64,000 nt of DNA from Hydrotalea sp. (lineage in GTDB: Bacteria; Bacteroidota; Bacteroidia; Chitinophagales; Chitinophagaceae), in assembly GCA_022402565.1 (NCBI GenBank), contig JAKRSC010000026.1, forward strand, positions 1-64,000, in the 5' to 3' direction. The translations under genes and the position numbers were made by a program. Under the pieces are notes generated by a model. That model saw only the letters and a program-made list of their open reading frames with translations. It searched no databases and had not been told where the DNA came from. Positions 1 to 7,066 of the stretch are shown here, in pieces (the stretch's first letter is position 1; every line of letters begins with the position of its first letter).

Positions 1-50
1 GGAAAACAAAAGAAAAAGTATCTTTATAACCCGTACTCAAAATGGGAAGC

Positions 51-3000
51 CTACACATCAAGAGTAAAACTTGTCCAAGGTATATTGAATACCCATTGAT
101 AATTATCACTATTGTGCTGATTATACTTTTTATGGCACAGAATTGTGCGCAAGTCTTCCCTAGCTTTTTGTTTCTGTTCTTTACTTTTCCTTTTATCTAG
201 AGCATTCTGATTATTTAAATAATTGATATGATTTCTTGTAACACAGGCAATGACTAAAGCATCTAAAGCATGATGTCTATGATCTATCCTTTTTTTACTA
301 AAACCTTTTGAAACCTCGAACGGAACAGTTGGCAAGAATTTATTAGTTGAAGAATTAATATCCCCAAACTTTTTAGTTCCTGTCATTAAGTTCAATCTTT
401 CAAATCGAGGAGAAATAATTTCATTCCAAATATCATTTAAGCCCCAATCATTTTTCAAAACAGCTGTCATTTGTCCATTAGTTGAAAGTAAGTTTACCGA
501 TGTAACACCATCGTCGGTATCTTTTTTTCTTACAATATTGGAAAGTAAATTCTTTACTAGTTTACTTATATATCTACTATCGTTCATTTGTCTCTCGGCA
601 AAACTTTCAGGAATATCTTCTAAAAGCAATTTCTTCATTTTGCCTCTGCTTTTTTGATACTGACTTTTAACCAAATCCTCATATGCTTTTACCCCAAGAA
701 TTTCTACAGTTCTACCAAAATTTACAGCAACTTTCTCGCCTTTATGATTATTTATAAACTCCATCCCAAGTTGATTACCCTTAAGCATGTTAACTTCACT
801 TTCACAGATAACTTTATTGCTAAATGAGTCGTCAAAAAATCTAGATTTAGGGATTATATGTTCTATTTCATAAGCAGGAGTAAACAACTTACTGAGAGGG
901 ATAATCTCTCCAGTATAAGGGCTCCTATACTTTTGCTCAAGCCACAATTTATATTTGATTAAATCATTTGTAGATGGTTGTGCAGACTTACTAATTTTAA
1001 AAATATCATCTGGTATATCAATATTAGAATTCAAAACTCCATCTTCATAAATTTTCAATATTTCCTGCTGGTTTGGAGAAAATGGTTTCACGTTCTCAAT
1101 AGTATTGTCTTTCATCAATTCAATAAGAAGTGCTTTAATCCTTTGATTAGTATTTTCATTACTATTTATCTGCTCTGTTATCGCCTTCCTTTTGTCAGCG
1201 GGATTTTTTATCTCTCGACCTAATTCAACATGTATTTCATCAAAGTAATTTTCAACTCCTTTTCCATAATAAACCCAAATATCTTTTACTACCCTCAAAG
1301 TTTCAGTTACTACTTGCTCAACAATAGGATTACGAAGTGAGTGTTGTTTAAAATCTTTTAAATAGTTTTCTAAATCTTCAACTGACCTCCAATGCTTAAT
1401 CTCACCTTCCTCACTATGTTTATCATAAACTATATAACTTGAAAGCCATAAAGGAAGTCCTTTAAAATGATTTAATGTTGTAAGGTCAAAAGCTTTTTCA
1501 CGAACTCGGTCTTTTATTTTTGGATCATATTCACCAGTTAGAATTTTTTCAATCCTTTCTCGCGTTCCAGGGTAAATATTTTCTAAGTCCCAAAATTTTC
1601 CAACACGCATTAAAGGCAACAACTTCTTAATAGCCTTTTGGGAATATGCACCATACTCATTTTTATATGGAGGATATTTTTTAAAAACATCGACAAATTG
1701 ATTTGGAAGACTATGTCTATTAGCAAATTTATTTAGCGCTTTTACTATCTCGTCTTTATCATTAATGGAATAAAATATATGCCAAAGCTCTTCAATAAAA
1801 TCATTCTGTACTAGATTAAGGTCATACCCATCAATTTTTTCAAATCTATTTAAAATAGACGCTCTTGTTTCATTTAATGGATACTTTTTTGACTCATCTT
1901 TAATATGATCATACACATAATTCCATCTATAGTTAGAGGATTTTAATTTAAGAGGTTTCAAAAGAAAACTAAACAAGGCCTTATGATCAACTTCTTTCTT
2001 ATCATTTAACCACTCAAAAAGATTAGCCCAATCATCCTCAGTTTTTAGAATTTCATTAGTTACATCTCTATCTGTTTCCTTCTCATAAATTCTCAAATTC
2101 TGAAGCCACTGCCAAATTCTAAACTCCTGGAATAATGGGTGTGATTTTGGAATACACTTTAAAAATGAATTCTTTTCTAATCCATTTAAATTAAATGTTC
2201 GCTTTTCAAATCTGCATTCACTTATTAATGATTTTTTGCTTTTGAGAGGTCTTTGATAAAAAATGATATCATTCAAAAAGAGATGTATAAAATCTTTTTG
2301 ACTAAGTACATTTTTATGATCTTGATTATTTTTATATAGTTCTTCCACACATTTTTTAAAAAGTAATCTACTTTTTAACTCCTCATGAAACTGGACTTGC
2401 GTATTTAGAATTTTTAGTAGCTCCGTTTTATAGAATTTTCTCTCAACAACCCTTACTAGTTTTCCATTGATTTTTTGTTTTGGATTCTCTAATAAAGCTT
2501 TGTACACATATTCACCAACAGTTAATCCACTTTTTTCTATTGTAAATTCTGTTTTCTTCTTTACTAGTGTCCAGTCATCTTCTTCGGGTGCTCGAAAAGA
2601 TCTCCTCACATTTCCTCCTTTGTCAAAAGATGTTGTAACAACAAACTCTTTAATCTTTCCTTTCCATTCGATTGGGACAGAGCTAGGCTTTTTAAACTCC
2701 CATCCGTTTTCTAGAATAATATTGTACACATTTTGTTTTTTTGCATTGATTTCTTTCAAATCAATAACATCAATTACTTGTAATGCGTGAAACTCAATAT
2801 TCTTGGCTTCAGAAATTTCTTCATCATCCTCACCCCTTAACTGATAATATCCTCTTTTTTGATTGAAGTTTAATAAAAGCCAAGCAAGCTCATGCTTCTC
2901 TATTTTTTTAGTTAGCGCTTTAGTGCGTAAATAATAAATTGTCCAATCATAAGGAATCAGTTTGCCACCTTCTAACAGATTTGGATGCAATTTTTCAAAA

Positions 3001-3422
3001 TCTTTTAACATCTCCTCGAAAGCATTTTGATATAAAAATTCAAACCGGCTAGTTTCATTAATTCGCTTGTATGCAATCTTGGGCTCTTTATCTTTTATAA
3101 ATTGACCTACTTTTTTCTGAAAATCTATTTCTTTTGAATAATGCTCTGGCAAAAAACCTATTATATTAAGCACCCTATGCAGTCGTTCTCTTCGCAGCAA
3201 ATGTCTTTCCCTTAAACGTCTTATCCCTCTGAATTCTGTTCTATTCGCAGTAGCTGAGACAGTAATTCCACTATCAAACTTACCAAGTACATCTTCACCC
3301 ATTGGAATAATTCTTGTTCCAAGTTTAATTATCTTTCCAGTATTATTTTGGGCATCTTGCTCTATTAATGCCCAACCGATACTATTAGTTCCTAAATCGA
3401 GTCCTAAAATTTTTTTGTTCAT
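51..3422 (-). CDS. cas9: Type II-C Cas9 nuclease, truncated after RuvC-III
   Basis: RNA-guided DNA endonuclease of CRISPR interference. Visible parts in order: RuvC-I with D9 in LGLDLGTNSIGWA; an arginine-rich bridge helix at about 61-84; a long REC lobe; RuvC-II with E733 in VELGRE; HNH with H855 in EIEHIIPKS; RuvC-III with H1051 and D1054 in HHALDAL. All catalytic residues are present. The protein stops at 1123, only 69 residues after D1054, whereas known Cas9s carry roughly 280-380 residues there for the WED and PAM-interacting domains. Those domains are therefore missing. The two other minus-strand frames in the last 50 bases give no recognisable continuation. Start chosen as the ATG at 3422, directly before RuvC-I. 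The tracrRNA is divergent and adjacent. cas1, cas2 and an array are not in the window and could lie to the left. As it stands the protein is probably inactive for DNA targeting. Confidence 0.93.
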   Translation of the reverse strand: MNKKILGLDLGTNSIGWALIEQDAQNNTGKIIKLGTRIIPMGEDVLGKFDSGITVSATANRTEFRGIRRLRERHLLRRERLHRVLNIIGFLPEHYSKEIDFQKKVGQFIKDKEPKIAYKRINETSRFEFLYQNAFEEMLKDFEKLHPNLLEGGKLIPYDWTIYYLRTKALTKKIEKHELAWLLLNFNQKRGYYQLRGEDDEEISEAKNIEFHALQVIDVIDLKEINAKKQNVYNIILENGWEFKKPSSVPIEWKGKIKEFVVTTSFDKGGNVRRSFRAPEEDDWTLVKKKTEFTIEKSGLTVGEYVYKALLENPKQKINGKLVRVVERKFYKTELLKILNTQVQFHEELKSRLLFKKCVEELYKNNQDHKNVLSQKDFIHLFLNDIIFYQRPLKSKKSLISECRFEKRTFNLNGLEKNSFLKCIPKSHPLFQEFRIWQWLQNLRIYEKETDRDVTNEILKTEDDWANLFEWLNDKKEVDHKALFSFLLKPLKLKSSNYRWNYVYDHIKDESKKYPLNETRASILNRFEKIDGYDLNLVQNDFIEELWHIFYSINDKDEIVKALNKFANRHSLPNQFVDVFKKYPPYKNEYGAYSQKAIKKLLPLMRVGKFWDLENIYPGTRERIEKILTGEYDPKIKDRVREKAFDLTTLNHFKGLPLWLSSYIVYDKHSEEGEIKHWRSVEDLENYLKDFKQHSLRNPIVEQVVTETLRVVKDIWVYYGKGVENYFDEIHVELGREIKNPADKRKAITEQINSNENTNQRIKALLIELMKDNTIENVKPFSPNQQEILKIYEDGVLNSNIDIPDDIFKISKSAQPSTNDLIKYKLWLEQKYRSPYTGEIIPLSKLFTPAYEIEHIIPKSRFFDDSFSNKVICESEVNMLKGNQLGMEFINNHKGEKVAVNFGRTVEILGVKAYEDLVKSQYQKSRGKMKKLLLEDIPESFAERQMNDSRYISKLVKNLLSNIVRKKDTDDGVTSVNLLSTNGQMTAVLKNDWGLNDIWNEIISPRFERLNLMTGTKKFGDINSSTNKFLPTVPFEVSKGFSKKRIDHRHHALDALVIACVTRNHINYLNNQNALDKRKSKEQKQKAREDLRTILCHKKYNQHNSDNYQWVFNIPWTSFTLDV

Positions 3423-3444
3423 ATTGAATAGTTTAATAGCTTTA
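3414..3444 (+). promoter_or_regulatory. Bacteroidota-type promoter of the tracrRNA
   Basis: TTTG at 3414-3417, exactly 19 bases, then TAGCTTTA at 3437-3444. This matches the Bacteroidota consensus TTTG-N19-TAnnTTTG at all but one position. It would start transcription near 3450, which is where the anti-repeat begins. The -33 element lies inside the first codons of cas9. Confidence 0.7.
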
Positions 3445-3449
3445 TTATT

Positions 3450-3526
3450 GAAAGCAAATCACAATAAGGATTATTCCGTTGTGAAAACATTCAAGTCGCC
3501 TCGTCTTAAAATACGGGGCATTTTTA
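3450..3526 (+). ncRNA. tracrRNA of the type II-C CRISPR system
   Basis: About 77 nt, divergent from cas9. The first 16 or so bases (GAAAGCAAATCACAAT) are an anti-repeat: their complement reads ATTGTGATTTGCTTTC, which fits the GTTGTGATTTGC start of repeats known from Bacteroidota II-C systems. It continues with a short hairpin (GGA, loop UUAU, UCC at about 3468-3477), a linker, and a terminator hairpin at 3498-3519 followed by Ts. A good promoter sits just upstream. The crRNA repeat it should pair with is not in the window, so the pairing is inferred. Confidence 0.85.
3498..3525 (+). terminator. Intrinsic terminator of the tracrRNA
   Basis: GCCTCGT (3498-3504) pairs with ACGGGGC (3513-3519) over seven pairs including one G-U, with an 8-base loop, followed by ATTTTT. 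In II-C systems the terminal tracrRNA hairpin also serves as a Cas9-bound structural element. Confidence 0.8.
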
Positions 3527-3779
3527 TTTACGCCTTTCCTGTTTCATACTAGCTAACACATTCCATAGCACACAATACATAACAAGCCCATATAAAATAG
3601 ACGTAAACTCTGCAGTGGGGCAACAGGTATTTAAAAATAAGAAAATATTATAATCGGTACAAAAAAGTCTGCCATATTTTTCTTCTCAAATAAAAAACTT
3701 CCTTCCTCTCCTTAAATACCTTAAACAACCATAATCGCTTGCTTTTTTGTTTACACCCACAAAGCACTTAATTTCGAAT

Positions 3780-4946
3780 ATGCTATTCCGCAACATACAA
3801 TTACGTTGGAATCTATGGGCAGGTTTAATTGCTCTGGTAATTGTTGTAGCAAGCAGCGTTTACAGCCATTATCTTTCAAAACAAATTGCAGATGAAGAAA
3901 AAAGCATGGTGAATACTTGGGTGGAAGCAGAACAAACCATTTTGAAATCTACAGATACCTTCAACTTAAATCTTGCTTCTAAAATTACCAGTGAAAATAC
4001 TAGAATACCTATTATTGAAACAAATGAATTAGATGAACCAACTGGCAATTGGATTAACTTGGATAGCAATAAAAATGATCCTACAAATGCTTGGCTTAAA
4101 AATCAGGTGAATAGCTGGAAAAAAAGTAATCGCTCCCCTATTGTGGTTGTTCTTTCAGATTCCCCATATATTGCCAATAAATATTATTATGGTGAAAGTG
4201 TTATAGCGCGTCAAATAAGATGGTTCCCTCTCATTCAACTACTGGTAGTAAGTATATTCATAGCATATCTTTTTTCTGCACAATACTATAAGTATAAAAA
4301 TAGCCAAAACCAACTTTGGGTGGGCATGGCTAAAGAAACAGCCCATCAATTAGGAACCCCATTAACTAGTTTGCAAGGATGGATGGAAATTTTAAAAGAA
4401 AAAAATATCGCCGATGATATTATTCTTGAAATTCAAAAAGATGTAGAACGTTTGCAACTTGTAAGCGATCGATTTGGTAAAATTGGAAGTCAGCCGCAGT
4501 TAGAAAAAACATCTATCACCGATCTAACTTTGCGCATGATTGACTACATGAAAAAAAGAACCAGCCAACATACACTCTTTAGCATACAGGCTCCCGAGGA
4601 AGCACTCTTCGCAGAAACATCTCCTCCGCTTATTGAATGGGTAATAGAAAATATTTTTAAAAACGCTCTCGATAGTATGGAGGGAAAAGGATCTATTAAC
4701 GTTACTATTAGTGAACAGAATGAACTTATTCATATTGATATAAAAGACACTGGCAAAGGAATGGCACCCCCAATTGCCTCACAAATTTTTAGGCCTGGAT
4801 TTACAACAAAGAAAAGAGGTTGGGGTATTGGACTAACATTGTGCAAGCGTATTATGGAAGAATATCATCCTGGCAAATTACAAATACTCCATACTGAACC
4901 GAATAAAGGAACCACTTTTAGACTTACTTTACCTGAGTCGAAATAA
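3780..4946 (+). CDS. Sensor histidine kinase (orphan)
   Basis: Membrane-bound two-component sensor of about 388 residues. A first membrane helix at about 10-28, a periplasmic segment of about 110 residues, a second helix (about 140-162), then a HisKA dimerisation domain with the phospho-acceptor H189 in ETAHQLGTPL and an ATP-binding domain with N box (ENIFKNALDSM), G1 (DTGKGM) and G2 (GWGIGLTL). No HAMP domain is visible. An upstream TTG at 3747 would add 11 residues, but the ATG at 3780 puts the start directly before the first helix. A promoter-like TTTG-N19-TAATTTCG (3746-3776) ends only 3 bases before this ATG, so the mRNA may have almost no leader. No response regulator is adjacent, so the partner and signal are unknown. 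Confidence 0.88.
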   Translation: MLFRNIQLRWNLWAGLIALVIVVASSVYSHYLSKQIADEEKSMVNTWVEAEQTILKSTDTFNLNLASKITSENTRIPIIETNELDEPTGNWINLDSNKNDPTNAWLKNQVNSWKKSNRSPIVVVLSDSPYIANKYYYGESVIARQIRWFPLIQLLVVSIFIAYLFSAQYYKYKNSQNQLWVGMAKETAHQLGTPLTSLQGWMEILKEKNIADDIILEIQKDVERLQLVSDRFGKIGSQPQLEKTSITDLTLRMIDYMKKRTSQHTLFSIQAPEEALFAETSPPLIEWVIENIFKNALDSMEGKGSINVTISEQNELIHIDIKDTGKGMAPPIASQIFRPGFTTKKRGWGIGLTLCKRIMEEYHPGKLQILHTEPNKGTTFRLTLPESK

Positions 4947-4960
4947 TTCGCTTATTTGAA

Positions 4961-6955
4961 TTACCCTATTACTACTGCTGCTAATGCAGGCAAATGAACA
5001 TTCAATTCAATAGTATTTGAATCACTTTGTTTTGAAAGTTTTTTACACGTAATGGCTGGATTCAAAACATCGCCTGTACCCCAAAATTCTTTTTGATCGC
5101 TGTTGAATAATTCTTTCCATTTTGCTTTTGAACTGTGGGTTTGCACTTTCCAATCCATTCGTACAACAGGTGTCATATTTAATATAACTAGTATATCCTG
5201 ATTCTTTTTCTTCCCAATTCGCTTATACACAATTACTCCTGCTTCTCTATTTGATAAATCTACCCATTCAAATCCACCTGGCTCAAATTGCATTTCATAA
5301 AAAGCTGGATTTGATTTATATAATTCATTGAGTTGTTGCACACAATATTTCATACCACCATGACTCACAAAATCTATTAAATTCCAAGGTAATGCAGACT
5401 TATAATTCCACTCTTGATTGGCTGCAAACTCATTACCCATAAAAAGTAACTTGCCTCCAGGATGAGTAAACATATAAGTGTACAACAGTCTCAAATTGGC
5501 GAATTTTTGCCATTCGTCGCCTGTCATCTTATACAGCATGGGACTTTTACCATGTACCACTTCATCGTGGCTTAGTGGCAACATAAAATTTTCATCATAG
5601 AAATACATCATGCTAAAACTCAACTCGTCCTGATGAAAAGAGCGATGAATTGGATCTCGTTTAAAATATCTTAATGTATCATGCATCCATCCCATCATCC
5701 ACTTCATACCAAAACCTAGGCCATCCATATATATTGGCTTGCTAATGCCTGGCCAATCCGTTGCCTCTTCTGCTATTGTTTGTGTATCTGGAAAATCTTT
5801 ATACAAAGTAATGTTGAGGTCTTTTATGAAAGAAATCGCTTCTAAATTTCCATTTCCTCCAAACTCATTCGGTTCCCACTCTCCTTCATTCCTGCTATAA
5901 TCCAATCGCAACATACTCGACACTGCATCTACACGAAGTCCATCAATATGAAAACGATCCATCCAAAAATGAGCACTACTTAATAAAAAACTCTTGACTT
6001 CGCCGCGCTTATAATTGAAAATATAACTGTTCCAATCAGGATGAAATCCTTTGCGCATATCTGCATATTCATACGTATGCGTTCCATCGAACAAGAACAA
6101 ACCATGTGCATCGTATGGAAAATGAGAAGGCACCCAATCGAGCACTACCCCTATTCCTGCTAAATGAAACTGCTCAACCAAATAGGCAAAGTCTTGCGGA
6201 CTCCCAAAACGACTGGTTGGCGCAAAGTAGCCGGTTCCCTGATAGCCCCAGCTTCCATCGAACGGATGTTCCATAACAGGCATCAACTCTACATGTGTAA
6301 AACCCATTTGCTGTACATAAGGAACCAAACGCTCAGCTATTTCTCTATACGTATAGTATGATTCTTCATCAGAAGGATCTGGTCGCATCCAACTTGCCAA
6401 ATGCACTTCATAAACCGACCAAGGTGCATGTAATGCATTGTGTGCATGTCTTTTCTTCATCCAATCAGCATCATTCCATTCATAAAAAGTACCCCAGGCA
6501 ATGGAGGCTGTATATGGCCTTTTCTCCCATAAATGAGCATAGGGATCGCCTTTATCCAACTTCAATCCTTCGAATCCATGAATATGATATTTATAAGCCT
6601 CCCCTGCTAGCACATTTGGTATAAACCCCTCCCAAATTCCTGAGCTGTCTAACCTTACTTTTAAAGGATGAGCTTGTGTGTCCCACTTATTAAAATAACC
6701 AATAACACTTACATAGGTGGCATTAGGAGCCCATACAGCAAAATAAGTTCCTTGTTTATCTAAAACAGAAATCTGCTTGTTCCCAAGCAACTCATACATG
6801 TTCGTATGTTGTCCGCTTTGAAACAAATGAATATCCTGCTCAGAAAACAACGAATAATTCCAAACTGAGAGGGTTGTGTCTACAAAATGTACTTCTTCAT
6901 AAGGTTTTGCTGAAGAAGTGATTGAATTAGTTGAAGACTTATTAGAATTTGACAT
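4961..6955 (-). CDS. glgB: 1,4-alpha-glucan branching enzyme
   Basis: Forms alpha-1,6 branches in glycogen by cutting and transferring alpha-1,4 chains. The protein has 664 residues, near the usual length for the short bacterial form. It carries an N-terminal CBM48 module at about 60-150, a GH13 barrel with the nucleophile D343 in GLRVDAVSSM and the acid/base E396 in AEEATD (the same 53-residue spacing as the E. coli D405/E458 pair), the LSHDEVVHGK motif, and a C-terminal all-beta domain. The gene is convergent with the sensor kinase, with a 14-base gap. It lies 3.6 kb from the other glycogen genes and is transcribed in the same direction, separated from them by the outer-membrane barrel pair on the other strand. 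Confidence 0.96.
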   Translation of the reverse strand: MSNSNKSSTNSITSSAKPYEEVHFVDTTLSVWNYSLFSEQDIHLFQSGQHTNMYELLGNKQISVLDKQGTYFAVWAPNATYVSVIGYFNKWDTQAHPLKVRLDSSGIWEGFIPNVLAGEAYKYHIHGFEGLKLDKGDPYAHLWEKRPYTASIAWGTFYEWNDADWMKKRHAHNALHAPWSVYEVHLASWMRPDPSDEESYYTYREIAERLVPYVQQMGFTHVELMPVMEHPFDGSWGYQGTGYFAPTSRFGSPQDFAYLVEQFHLAGIGVVLDWVPSHFPYDAHGLFLFDGTHTYEYADMRKGFHPDWNSYIFNYKRGEVKSFLLSSAHFWMDRFHIDGLRVDAVSSMLRLDYSRNEGEWEPNEFGGNGNLEAISFIKDLNITLYKDFPDTQTIAEEATDWPGISKPIYMDGLGFGMKWMMGWMHDTLRYFKRDPIHRSFHQDELSFSMMYFYDENFMLPLSHDEVVHGKSPMLYKMTGDEWQKFANLRLLYTYMFTHPGGKLLFMGNEFAANQEWNYKSALPWNLIDFVSHGGMKYCVQQLNELYKSNPAFYEMQFEPGGFEWVDLSNREAGVIVYKRIGKKKNQDILVILNMTPVVRMDWKVQTHSSKAKWKELFNSDQKEFWGTGDVLNPAITCKKLSKQSDSNTIELNVHLPALAAVVIG

Positions 6956-7066
6956 ATTTACTCCGTTAACATATTTAACAAACCGTTTATATGAATTTGG
7001 TTCGTTGCGTCAACAAATTAAAGAATTTCGTTGATATCGTTCCATGAACGTTTAGAAAACCTCTAT

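Noticed and set aside
1-50. A single-base frameshift explaining the cas9 stop
   Set aside because: The other two minus-strand frames over the 50 bases after the stop do not read like the family's continuation (I recall an SFKQN-type segment there), so a simple frameshift is unlikely, although 50 bases are too few to be sure.
978-2790. Plus-strand open frames inside cas9
   Set aside because: They are antisense to a well-supported coding region, have no promoter or recognisable domain, and have the composition expected of shadows.
3527-3745. A gene or second RNA between the tracrRNA and the sensor kinase
   Set aside because: No open frame of note and no clear hairpin with a T run; the stretch appears to be plain AT-rich intergenic DNA apart from the kinase promoter at its right end.
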